Source: an uncultured Peptococcaceae bacterium
GTDB lineage: Bacteria > Bacillota > Peptococcia > Peptococcales > Peptococcaceae
Assembly: GCA_902492275.1 (NCBI GenBank)
Contig: CABUKW010000164.1
Location: forward strand, 1-5,933
Direction of reading: 5' to 3'
DNA: 5,933 nucleotides
The notes below the pieces were generated by a model. The model saw only the letters and a list, made by a program, of their open reading frames with translations. It was not told where the DNA came from and made no database searches. Both the position numbers and the translations under genes were made by a program. Positions 1 through 5,583 of this stretch are shown piece after piece; the first letter of the stretch is position 1; each line of letters starts with the position of its first letter.

Positions 1-470
1 TCAGCGGTGAAAACGCTAACGAACAAAATTTGATTACCGGCACCCGTTATATGAATGTGGAGGGGATGTTGCCCTTTGAAAATCTGGTGGCCGACTATGT
101 GCAAGAAACAGGCAACCATGTATTGTATCGGGTTACGCCAGTTTTTTCCAGCGATAATTTGCTGGCTGACGGCGTACAGATGGAGGCGCTGTCGGTGGAG
201 GACGAAGGCGCCGGTATTTGTTTCAATGTATTCGTTTATAATGTGCAGCCTGGCGTCGATATTGATTATGCTACCGGTGAAAGCAGCTTAGCAGCCACAG
301 AGAAAATGGCTGAGCCAGCCGGTGGAGAAATCCGTGGCAATGTCAATTCTAAAATTTATCATTGTCCTGGTCAGGCCAACTATGACAGCATGGCTGATTC
401 TAAAAATTTAGTGGTCTTTGCTACTGAAGAAGAAGCCATTGCCGCCGGATATCGGAAAGCGAAGAATTGA
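1..470 (+). CDS. DNA/RNA non-specific endonuclease, C-terminal part (5' end outside window)
   Basis: The reading frame is already open at base 3 and the start codon lies upstream of the window. The product hydrolyses DNA or RNA with a divalent metal (beta-beta-alpha-metal nuclease family, EndA/NucA type) and is usually secreted or surface-bound. The segment NLITGTRYMNVEG (bases 27-65) is the family block after the DRGH motif; its two Asn codons (27-29 and 54-56), nine residues apart, match the spacing of the metal-binding and structural Asn of EndA. The block ETGNHVLYRVTPVF (about 105-149) and the strand ICFNVFVYNVQPG follow. From about base 336 comes an Ada-like tail (GNVNSKIYHCPG ... ATEEEAIAAGYRKAK). 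Normal Ada zinc sites use four Cys, but only one is left here, so the tail probably does not bind zinc in the Ada way. The catalytic His is outside the window and activity cannot be judged. The gene ends 33 bp before the hairpin at 503-554. Confidence 0.87.
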   Translation, partial: SGENANEQNLITGTRYMNVEGMLPFENLVADYVQETGNHVLYRVTPVFSSDNLLADGVQMEALSVEDEGAGICFNVFVYNVQPGVDIDYATGESSLAATEKMAEPAGGEIRGNVNSKIYHCPGQANYDSMADSKNLVVFATEEEAIAAGYRKAKN

Positions 471-502
471 CAAAGGTATGAACGATTGACATATGGATTG
501 GA

Positions 503-554
503 AAAACAGAAAAACCAGTGGTTTCTTAAATGATAACCACTGGTTTTCTGTTTT
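503..554. terminator. Bidirectional rho-independent terminator between convergent genes
   Basis: CCAGTGGTT (515-523) pairs with AACCACTGG (535-543) around an 11-nt loop. The stem continues with A-T pairs, one bulged A, CAG/CTG, and AAAA (503-506) with TTTT (551-554). The A-rich left flank and T-rich right flank suit termination in both directions. It sits between the nuclease stop (470) and the stop of the minus-strand DUF6809 gene (559), four bases from the latter. Confidence 0.82.
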
Positions 555-558
555 ATGA

Positions 559-840
559 TTAAGGGTCTTCACTATCTTCCAACACTTGTCCCATCATACG
601 GGCGCCTAGTTTGAACCCCTCGATAAAATCGTCTTCTGCATCAATTGTCATCAGGTCTAAATGTTCGTCTAATAAATTCTTAAATTCAACTGTTAGTTCT
701 GCGGGCAGTTTGGCGCAGAAAGCAGCGGATTTTTGTTGGAATTGATGATAGGCTTTGTCGTAACGGGCAGATCTGTTTCTGGCATAGGGCTCAATTTTAC
801 CGTGATATAAATCTGTTAGTATGGTTTCTTTTTTTGGCAT
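559..840 (-). CDS. DUF6809 family small protein
   Basis: A 93-residue, probably cytoplasmic protein of unknown biochemical role. It resembles the DUF6809 family of short Bacillota proteins: an N-terminal ILTDLYHGKIEP segment, a Tyr/Gln-rich helix (about residues 27-42), a Leu-rich helix (about 45-65), and the closing block EGFKLGARMM near the C-terminus (residues 74-83), which is the most family-like part. The ATG at 838-840 is chosen because AAAGGAG lies 9 bases upstream. The frame stays open further upstream to 969, but that extension overlaps the XRE gene in another frame and has no matching ribosome site. It follows the XRE gene on the same strand with a gap of 79 bases and no visible terminator between them, so the two are probably co-transcribed. 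Homologues are often found beside small XRE regulators and in mobile regions. The family assignment is from recall of motifs, not from a search. Confidence 0.75.
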   Translation of the reverse strand: MPKKETILTDLYHGKIEPYARNRSARYDKAYHQFQQKSAAFCAKLPAELTVEFKNLLDEHLDLMTIDAEDDFIEGFKLGARMMGQVLEDSEDP

Positions 841-919
841 AGTATGTAACTCCTTTGAGGACAAATTTTTCAAGAATTTCTCGTTGCTGTTTATAGCGGT
901 TTCATAGCCGAAAGTCTTT

Positions 920-1165
920 TTAGTCCATCTCCAATAAATCTGCCATAGGAACTTGTAACACCTTGGCAAAAGCCATTAATTCAAAATCTGTCACAAGGCG
1001 CAGTTGTAACTCAATACGGCTCATCGTTTTTTGGTCAAGCAGTACGCCGTATGCTTTTAGCAAGTTTGCCAACTCTGTCTGGGAAAGTTTCTGTTTCTGA
1101 CGTTCTTCGCGGATTCTTTTTCCGCAAATATTTTTCAATTTATTTTTATAAAGAATTGGTCTCAT
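920..1165 (-). CDS. Small XRE-family helix-turn-helix regulator (81 aa)
   Basis: Single-domain DNA-binding protein of the Cro/CI (XRE) type. After a basic N-terminus, the HTH spans about residues 16-53: helix 1 (KRIREERQKQK), helix 2 (SQTELANLLKAYG) and a recognition helix around QKTMSRIE (45-52). Residues 59-80 (TDFELMAFAKVLQVPMADLL) are the usual closing helices that set up the dimer. There is no extra effector or peptidase domain. Start: ATG at 1163-1165 has GGAGG five bases upstream. The ATG overlaps the TGA of a possible short leader ORF (1162-1209). The gene faces away from the XRE gene at 1351 across about 185 bp, an arrangement usual for mutually or self-regulating repressors, and lies ahead of the DUF6809 gene. 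Its targets are unknown; the shared intergenic region is the natural first guess. Confidence 0.87.
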   Translation of the reverse strand: MRPILYKNKLKNICGKRIREERQKQKLSQTELANLLKAYGVLLDQKTMSRIELQLRLVTDFELMAFAKVLQVPMADLLEMD

Positions 1166-1209
1166 GATTTCCTCCGATATGTAAAATTGCGCTTCTGTGT
1201 AGAACTCAA
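1162..1209 (-). CDS. Possible 15-codon leader ORF coupled to the XRE gene
   Basis: On the minus strand a TTG at 1207-1209 lies 7 bases after AAAGGAG. It opens a 15-codon frame (M)SSTQKRNFTYRRKS whose TGA overlaps the XRE ATG as ATGA. The XRE ribosome site GGAGG lies inside the frame, in the codons for Arg-Arg. This is the layout expected for translational coupling. The peptide is strongly basic and has no known relative that I recognise. The TTG start and the short length mean it could be accidental. Confidence 0.35.
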   Translation of the reverse strand: MSSTQKRNFTYRRKS

Positions 1210-1350
1210 AATAAAACTCCTTTTGTAAAACAATTATAATTTTCTGACATCTTTAAAATATAGTTTAACATAATAATTCTTTTATTACAAGTAAACCATA
1301 TGCTATGTGCGAGGAAAACGATAAACTAATTACAAAAGGATGGTGAATTA
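1210..1350. promoter_or_regulatory. Divergent promoter/operator region between two XRE genes
   Basis: Very AT-rich DNA between the two divergent regulators. For the minus strand a plausible promoter is TTGTAA (1290-1285), a 17-base spacer, and TAAACT (1267-1262); a second TATAAT is at 1238-1233 on the same strand without a good -35. For the plus strand, TATGCT (1299-1304) is a possible -10 but its -35 is poor. TTGTAA/TTACAA occurs three times (1223-1228, 1285-1290, 1330-1335), and TTACAAGTAA (1285-1294) is a small dyad overlapping the minus-strand -35. These are candidate operator sites for one of the XRE proteins. In DNA this rich in A and T some would arise by chance. Confidence 0.42.
1218..1340. 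repeat. 11-bp perfect inverted repeat flanking the divergent intergenic region
   Basis: TCCTTTTGTAA at 1218-1228 and its exact complement TTACAAAAGGA at 1330-1340 are 101 bp apart. Each copy, read toward its gene, provides a ribosome-site-like AAAGGA: the right copy for the XRE gene at 1351 and the left copy for the possible leader ORF at 1209. Shared function as paired operators and convergence on a Shine-Dalgarno sequence are both possible. Confidence 0.45.
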
Positions 1351-1662
1351 ATGGACGTTTTAGCAGAATTACGAAATTTACTTGAAAAACGTGGATGGAC
1401 AGAATATCGATTAGCTAAGGAATGTGGCTTGAGTAATTCGACCATTGCTAATATTTTTCGGCGCAATACGTTACCAACGATTCCCACATTGGAAATCATC
1501 TGCCGGAATGGCTTTGGAATCTCGCTGGCACAGTTTTTTGCAGAAGATAAGATGATAGAATTAACACCCGAACTGGAAGAACTTTTTGAGGCTTGGAAAC
1601 CGTTAACATTAGAGGAAAAAGAGTTATTGCTGAAGATTGCTCATTCGTATCATAAATCATAA
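1351..1662 (+). CDS. XRE-family helix-turn-helix regulator (103 aa)
   Basis: Cro/CI-type DNA-binding protein. The HTH covers about residues 4-64: helix 1 (LAELRNLLEKRG), helix 2 around YRLAKECG (19-26), and a recognition helix around SNSTIANIFRR (28-38), followed by TLEIICRNGFGISLAQFFAED (split over helices 4 and 5). Residues 69-103 add a charged helical tail (LTPELEELFEAW, then LTLEEKELLLKIAHSY), a common arrangement in Clostridia regulators and probably used for oligomerisation. The ATG at 1351 has AAAGGA ten bases upstream and GGTG at five; no other start fits. It diverges from the XRE gene at 1165 and ends 41 bp before a terminator, so it is likely monocistronic. It is not clearly a paralogue of its neighbour: the helix sequences differ and the tail is absent there. 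Confidence 0.87.
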   Translation: MDVLAELRNLLEKRGWTEYRLAKECGLSNSTIANIFRRNTLPTIPTLEIICRNGFGISLAQFFAEDKMIELTPELEELFEAWKPLTLEEKELLLKIAHSYHKS

Positions 1663-1703
1663 TTTGTGCTTATCTATATGTAACAAAGTAATAAATATAG
1701 AAG

Positions 1704-1742
1704 AAGGTCTGCTCCGCTTTCGGAGACAGGCCTTTTATTTTT
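1704..1742 (+). terminator. Rho-independent terminator of the plus-strand XRE gene
   Basis: AAGGTCTG-CTCCG (1704-1716) pairs with CGGAG-A-CAGGCCTT (1721-1734) around a CTTT tetraloop, with one G-U pair and one bulged A. A T-rich tract (1733-1742) follows. The hairpin closes off the AT-rich regulator block on its right side. Confidence 0.82.
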
Positions 1743-1952
1743 CTTTAGGCAAAGAAAAGATGCTTTTGCAGTTTGGGCAGTACTGTCAACTCCAAAATGG
1801 GGATAGTACCGCTTTGTATCTGTTGCTCCTTGCATGGCACAATCTTGTATGTAGTCGCTTATTTTGCAGTGCAGATACGGCGAAAGCGCTGGGAGATAAG
1901 CGGTCTGGTAATACAATGACAGACCATTTATAAGGAGTCGGTGATTCACCAA
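1735..1952 (-). pseudogene. Possible frameshifted remnant of a small zinc-ribbon-like gene
   Basis: No intact gene is convincing here. On the minus strand one frame, open from a TTG at 1952, contains LHCKISDYIQDCAMQGATD and then YYPHFGVDS. A second frame, entered near 1784, reads QYCPNCKSIFSLPKEK and stops at 1735-1737, beside the terminator. A C-P-x-C knuckle at the end of a short protein is typical of zinc ribbons. Joining the two frames needs a one- or two-base shift near 1785. This may be a decayed gene, or chance coding-like signal. I do not assign a family. Confidence 0.22.
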
Positions 1953-1963
1953 CTCTTTATAAA
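1927..1963. repeat. 37-bp near-perfect palindrome
   Basis: The left arm TTTATAAGGAGTCGGTGA (1927-1944) and the right arm TCACCAACTCTTTATAAA (1946-1963) flank a single central T and match at 16 of 18 positions. As RNA it would form a 17-bp helix with one mismatch, one wobble pair and a 3-base loop. No T-tract follows on either strand, so it does not look like a terminator. It could be a large operator, a processed small hairpin RNA, or one copy of a dispersed REP/MITE-type repeat. Confidence 0.75.
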
Positions 1964-2017
1964 AGGTGTTTTCAAAAGGTGATGGTTACGGTTTAGCAGT
2001 TCAGTTGGACGGAGGAG

Positions 2018-2048
2018 TTGGGTAACTTTTGCAGAATAAAAATATAAT
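2018..2048 (+). promoter_or_regulatory. Candidate promoter of the serpin gene
   Basis: A perfect -10 hexamer TATAAT is at 2043-2048. The best -35 is the weak TTGGGT at 2018-2023 with a long 19-base spacer. Transcription would begin near 2055 and give a leader of about 105 bases. The poor -35 suggests low basal activity or help from an activator, which is inference. Confidence 0.35.
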
Positions 2049-2160
2049 GATAGGTTGTGCTGCAACTTTTTTGGTGGTTTTGCGTCTAACCAAATGAGGG
2101 AATTTTTTCATATTGGGTTGTAAGGCTTAGAAGCTTTGTTGCCCATTTTTAGGAGGGGAT

Positions 2161-3414
2161 ATGATGCGAATGAAAAAGAGATTGGCGGCAGGCTGTTTGT
2201 GTGTGGCGTTGCTGCAGGGGCTGCCTGGCTGCAGCCAGCAAAGTGTGCCACGGCAGGAAATCCAGTTTGTGACAGTTGAGGATGGCAGCGTTCAACGGGC
2301 GCAAACGGCGCGATTGGCCGATTTTTCCTACACACTTTTGCGGCAGGCGGCGCTTTTGCAGGACGAAAATCTTTTGGTATCGCCGTTATCGGCTTGGCTG
2401 GCGTTATCCATGACAGGACAGGGCGCGGCTGGGGACACTGCGCAAGCATTTCAGGTGTTTTTTCGGGATTTGGACCAACAGCAGCAGCGCCTGCTGGCAG
2501 CTTGGGTGATGGAGAAGCTGCAGCAGGAACAGGGCGCTACTCGTTTGGGTTTGGCTAATAGTGTTTGGTGTGATGACGAGATGGCTGTCCGCGATGATTT
2601 TTTGCAGACTGTGCAGCAATATTACCGGGCGGAAGTCAAGTCTGTAGATTTACAAGGGGAGGGGGCCGTGCAAGCGGTTAATGCTTGGATTGCTGACGCT
2701 ACTGAGCAGCGGATTCCCCGTATGCTGGAGGATCTGGACGCCGATGCGGTGCTGCTGTTGATCAATGCCGTAACCTTAGACGCCCAGTGGCAGAGCCTCT
2801 TTGACAGTGCAGATACCTATGAGCAGCTCTTTTATTGTGCCGACGGTCCTGAAAAAAGGCTGTCTTTTCTGCATCAGCGATATGAGCAGGGAACCTATTT
2901 GCAGTGGCAGCAAGGCCAGGGCATTGTGCTGCCTTATGATGATGACAGTCTGGTGCTGGTAGCGCTGCTTCCTGACGAAAACAGCCATTGCGGGCAGCTT
3001 TTGGAGCAGTTATCGGCTGATTGGGTGGAACAGCTTTTAGCAGACGGTGAAGTCTGTGCGATACAATTGGCTTTGCCTAAGTTTGAAATGAATAGCGCTT
3101 TGCAGCTGAACGATGTGTGCAGTGCGATGGGGTTGGGCATTGCCTTTGACGGACAACATGCCGATTTCTCGCAGCTGGGAAGCAGTCCTGACGGTAATAT
3201 TTATATTGGCCGGGTGCTGCAAAATTGTCAGCTGCGGCTGGACGAGCTGGGTACGCAGGCCGCTGCGGCTACTGTGGTAGAGTTGAAACGGGAATCTATT
3301 GTTGAGTTGCCGGAAAATTTAGTGGAGTTGCAATTTAACCGGCCCTTTGTGTATTTAGTGCTGGATAGGGAAAGCCAGTTTCCTTTATTTGCTGGCGTTT
3401 ATCAGGGAGAATAG
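2161..3414 (+). CDS. Lipoprotein serpin (serine/cysteine protease inhibitor)
   Basis: A 417-residue serpin, the normal family length, predicted to be anchored on the outer face of the cytoplasmic membrane. Residues 1-24 form a lipoprotein signal peptide: MRMKKR, a hydrophobic stretch, and a lipobox-like LPGC with the lipidated Cys at 24. Serpin landmarks follow in order: LLVSPLSAWLALSMTGQGA (71-89, helix B), LANSVW (131-136), INAVTLDAQW (201-210), IVLPYDDDSLVLVALLP (255-271), LALPKFEM (303-310), and the C-terminal signature FNRPFVYLVLDRES with LFAGVY (392-414). The hinge ELGTQAAAAT (362-371) has the small residues needed for strand insertion, so it should be a true inhibitor. By antitrypsin spacing P1-P1' is Glu378-Ser379, with Lys376-Arg377 just before; cleavage after Arg377 is equally possible. 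From hinge Thr371 to Phe392 there are 21 residues, about 6 more than in antitrypsin. AGGAGG lies 4 bases before the ATG at 2161 and 7 before the ATG at 2164, so the second Met may be the real start. A terminator follows directly. Confidence 0.94.
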   Translation: MMRMKKRLAAGCLCVALLQGLPGCSQQSVPRQEIQFVTVEDGSVQRAQTARLADFSYTLLRQAALLQDENLLVSPLSAWLALSMTGQGAAGDTAQAFQVFFRDLDQQQQRLLAAWVMEKLQQEQGATRLGLANSVWCDDEMAVRDDFLQTVQQYYRAEVKSVDLQGEGAVQAVNAWIADATEQRIPRMLEDLDADAVLLLINAVTLDAQWQSLFDSADTYEQLFYCADGPEKRLSFLHQRYEQGTYLQWQQGQGIVLPYDDDSLVLVALLPDENSHCGQLLEQLSADWVEQLLADGEVCAIQLALPKFEMNSALQLNDVCSAMGLGIAFDGQHADFSQLGSSPDGNIYIGRVLQNCQLRLDELGTQAAAATVVELKRESIVELPENLVELQFNRPFVYLVLDRESQFPLFAGVYQGE

Positions 3415-3424
3415 GGGGGATGTG

Positions 3425-3478
3425 CGACTTCCCTATGTAGAATTTTTAATGAGGATTCTGCATGGGGAAGTTGTTTTT
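3425..3478 (+). terminator. Strong rho-independent terminator after the serpin gene
   Basis: Bases 3425-3443 pair with 3455-3473 without interruption: 19 pairs, three of them G-U, around a 12-base loop. TTTTT (3474-3478) follows. It lies 11 bp after the serpin stop and separates the serpin from the Sel1-deoC unit. Confidence 0.92.
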
Positions 3479-3499
3479 CTGCGGCAAATAGTGTAGAGT
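3471..3499 (+). promoter_or_regulatory. Candidate promoter of the Sel1-deoC unit
   Basis: TTGTTT (3471-3476), a 17-base spacer and TAGAGT (3494-3499) give a weak sigma-A-like pair just after the terminator, whose T-tract overlaps the -35. TATAAG (3499-3504) is an alternative -10. A promoter is needed here because the preceding terminator is strong, but which hexamers are used is uncertain. Confidence 0.32.
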
Positions 3500-3523
3500 A
3501 TAAGGGAAGATGTGGCCTGAAAT

Positions 3524-3528
3524 GAGGG
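3524..3528 (+). promoter_or_regulatory. Ribosome binding site deciding the Sel1 protein start
   Basis: GAGGG directly abuts the first in-frame ATG (3529), which leaves no room for initiation there. It is 6 bases from the next ATG (3535). The second ATG is therefore preferred. Confidence 0.6.
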
Positions 3529-3534
3529 ATGAAG

Positions 3535-5577
3535 ATGATTTTTGTGTGTACGGGACAGCAATGTGGAACTGTGATGGAGCAGGACGAGCCGCTGGCTGTC
3601 TGTCCGCAGTGCGGCGGAGCGATGCAAATGATTGCGGAAGAAGAATTGAACGGCTGGCAGTGGTGTAATTTAGGTATTTTTTGGCGCTTGCAAAATACAG
3701 AAACGGGCGATGCGCGGGCCGTGCATTGCTTGACTGAGGCCGTAAAGCGGGGCGATTCTTGCGCCCGCAGCAATTTGGGCGTGTGCAAGCAATATGGTAT
3801 TGGCACTGCGCAGGATGAGCACGGTGCATTTCAGTTGTATCAGCAGGCGGCAGAGGAGGGCTATGTGCCGGCTTTATATCGGTTGGCCTGTTGTTATGAA
3901 TATGGCGTAGGCACGGCGCAAAGTTGGAGTCAGGCTTTCGCCCGATTTTTAGAAGCGGCTGGAGAAGGCCATATGGGGTCATTGAATATGGTGGGCTATT
4001 GCTACGAATATGGCTATGGTACAAAAGCCAATATGGAAGTTGCCTTTTCTTGGTACCGGCAGGCAGCCATGCGCGGCGATTCTATCGCCCAGGTCAATTT
4101 GGGTAAGTGCTATGAGTTTGGCAAGGGCACGGACAAAAATCTGCAGCTGGCGGCAAAATGGTACACGACTGCCGCACAAAATGGAGAGTCCGAGGCGTTT
4201 TGCCGTTTGGGACGCTGCAGAGAATACGGCATCGGGATAGAAAAAAATCCGGAACAGGCGCTACAGCTTTATATCCAGGCAGGAGAACGGGGCTATAGCT
4301 ACGGGTTTTATAAAGCGGCCTGTTGCCATGAGGATGGCATCGGCACAGAGCGGGACCTTCAGCAGGCTGTAGCCTATTTGAAGCAGGCCATGGAGATGGG
4401 CGATACAGACGCCATCTGTCAGATGGGCTATTATTATGAGTATGGCATTGGCGTGGAACAGGATGTGGAGCAGGCCTTCTTGTATTATAAAAAATCCGCA
4501 GATCTGGGGAATCGGGTTGGCGTTCATAATCTAGGTATATGCTATCGGGATGGTATGGGCGTGGCTGCCAACGGCGGAAAAGCCTTTCAATGCTTTCAGG
4601 ATGCTGTGGAGTTGGGGTATTATCCTGCGTATACATCGGTGGGCGGCTGTTATGAAACCGGCACCGGCGTCGAAAAGGATTTGTCCAAAGCGGTGGCTTA
4701 TTATCAGACCGGCGCCGAGCTGGGACAGACGCGGGCCCAATATAATCTGGCCTGTATGTATGACGGCTATGGCTTGGAGCTTGATTATGAGAAAGCCCTG
4801 TATTGGTATAAGCAGGCGGCAAGAGACGGGCACTACGGCGCCATCAACAATCTGGGGCTGTGTTACCGGGACGGCAAGGGTTGCGATGTCGATTATGCCA
4901 TGGCCATCAAGTGCTTTACCTATCTGGCCGAGCAGAATGTGGCCAGCGGCTGGCTGAATTTGGGCCATGTTTATTATTATGGCTATGGAGTGGAGCAGGA
5001 TTGGTCAAAAGCGGCTCAGTGCTATCAGAAAAGCGCCGAGGGCGGCGACGCACGGGGCATGAATCAGCTTGGTTGGATGTATGATAAGGGCAAGGGCGTA
5101 GCGCAAAGCGATGCACTGGCCTATGCCTGGTATCAGAAGTCAGCCGATTTGGGAAATTTGTATGGACAGGTCCAGGTAGGGGAATGTTATCTCCATGGCC
5201 AAGGCGTGCGGCGCAATCTGAAAAAAGCGCTGCACTATATTAAAGCTGGCGTGACGCAGGAGGATGGATTTGCTCTTTATTTGCTGGGCGAATGCTATGA
5301 AACGGGTACAGGGGTAAAAGCCAATTTGGATAAAGCACTTTCTTTGTATCAAAGAGCAGCCAAGCAAAATAGCGAGGAAGGATGTTATCGTATGGCGCTG
5401 TTTTTGACCGAGGGCAAGGTGCTTTCTCAGGATAGAGAACAGGCGCTGGCCTATTGTAAGGCCGTATCGAAAAATTTGCAGTATAGCGACACCTGCATTT
5501 TTACCGGTCCCTTAAAGGAACAGGTGTTGCGGCTGTTGGAAAGTTTCAGGAAGGAAGAAGCAGAGAGAAAGGCGTGA
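3535..5577 (+). CDS. Zinc-ribbon plus Sel1-repeat protein (680 aa)
   Basis: No signal peptide or membrane segment is visible, so the protein is expected in the cytoplasm. Residues 3-28 form a rubredoxin-like zinc ribbon with Cys5 and Cys10 (spacing C-x4-C) and Cys23 and Cys26 (C-P-Q-C-G). A degenerate repeat follows (about 39-74), then fifteen clear Sel1 repeats (75-613) and a degenerate last one (614-650), ending in a charged helix. Each repeat is 36 residues with the pattern A..nLG.CYe.G.GV..d...A..wY..AAe.G; repeat 10 (CMYDGYGLELD) has 35. Sel1 repeats stack as pairs of helices into a superhelix that binds other proteins, so a scaffold or adaptor role is likely; no enzyme motif was seen. 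Most repeats carry Cys at position 10, giving a ladder along the solenoid. Repeats differ strongly at DNA level, so the array is old. The gene has its own leader after the serpin terminator and is followed 6 bp later by deoC. The partner and process are unknown. Confidence 0.92.
   Translation: MIFVCTGQQCGTVMEQDEPLAVCPQCGGAMQMIAEEELNGWQWCNLGIFWRLQNTETGDARAVHCLTEAVKRGDSCARSNLGVCKQYGIGTAQDEHGAFQLYQQAAEEGYVPALYRLACCYEYGVGTAQSWSQAFARFLEAAGEGHMGSLNMVGYCYEYGYGTKANMEVAFSWYRQAAMRGDSIAQVNLGKCYEFGKGTDKNLQLAAKWYTTAAQNGESEAFCRLGRCREYGIGIEKNPEQALQLYIQAGERGYSYGFYKAACCHEDGIGTERDLQQAVAYLKQAMEMGDTDAICQMGYYYEYGIGVEQDVEQAFLYYKKSADLGNRVGVHNLGICYRDGMGVAANGGKAFQCFQDAVELGYYPAYTSVGGCYETGTGVEKDLSKAVAYYQTGAELGQTRAQYNLACMYDGYGLELDYEKALYWYKQAARDGHYGAINNLGLCYRDGKGCDVDYAMAIKCFTYLAEQNVASGWLNLGHVYYYGYGVEQDWSKAAQCYQKSAEGGDARGMNQLGWMYDKGKGVAQSDALAYAWYQKSADLGNLYGQVQVGECYLHGQGVRRNLKKALHYIKAGVTQEDGFALYLLGECYETGTGVKANLDKALSLYQRAAKQNSEEGCYRMALFLTEGKVLSQDREQALAYCKAVSKNLQYSDTCIFTGPLKEQVLRLLESFRKEEAERKA
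3757..5373 (+). repeat. Array of fifteen Sel1 repeats (period 108 bp)
   Basis: Coding repeat array with a 36-codon period, except repeat 10 with 35 codons. The conserved protein pattern LG.CY..G.GV recurs throughout, while the nucleotide copies have diverged, so this is not a recent tandem duplication. Confidence 0.88.
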
Positions 5578-5583
5578 TTTTTT

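Larger units (their letters stand above)
1743..2150. other. Intergenic stretch without a convincing intact gene
   Basis: About 400 bp between the regulator terminator and the serpin gene. It holds the possible minus-strand remnant, a 37-bp palindrome (1927-1963), an 8-base direct repeat AAAAGGTG (1961-1968 and 1974-1981), a perfect TATAAT (2043-2048), and a weak hairpin AGGTTG/CAACTT followed by six T (2052-2072). The weak hairpin has only six pairs including a G-U pair, so I do not list it as a terminator. No tRNA or known riboswitch pattern was recognised. Confidence 0.5.

Noticed and set aside
841..969. Upstream extension of the DUF6809 reading frame to a 136-residue protein
   Set aside because: The extension overlaps the XRE gene in another frame, lacks a ribosome site, and has an unlikely composition (Trp/Lys-rich). 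The ATG at 840 has AAAGGAG at a good distance.
1637..1933. Plus-strand open frame running through the terminator at 1704-1742
   Set aside because: It starts inside the XRE gene, has no ribosome site, reads through a clear hairpin and gives no recognisable protein.
1941..1982. GTG-started 13-codon frame after TAAGGAG within the palindrome
   Set aside because: Only 3 bases lie between the ribosome-like site and the GTG, the site is hidden in the palindrome, and the peptide has no features.
2052..2072. AGGTTG/CAACTT hairpin followed by six T as a terminator
   Set aside because: The stem is only six pairs with one wobble, it follows no gene, and it would overlap the start point of the TATAAT promoter candidate.
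3446..4024. Long minus-strand open frames opposite the Sel1 and serpin genes
   Set aside because: They are shadows of strong plus-strand genes, rich in Pro, His and Ser, and without ribosome sites or known motifs.
3757..5373. Regular 108-bp periodicity as a CRISPR array or non-coding tandem repeat
   Set aside because: The period equals 36 codons, the frame is open throughout, and the repeat unit matches the Sel1 protein pattern.
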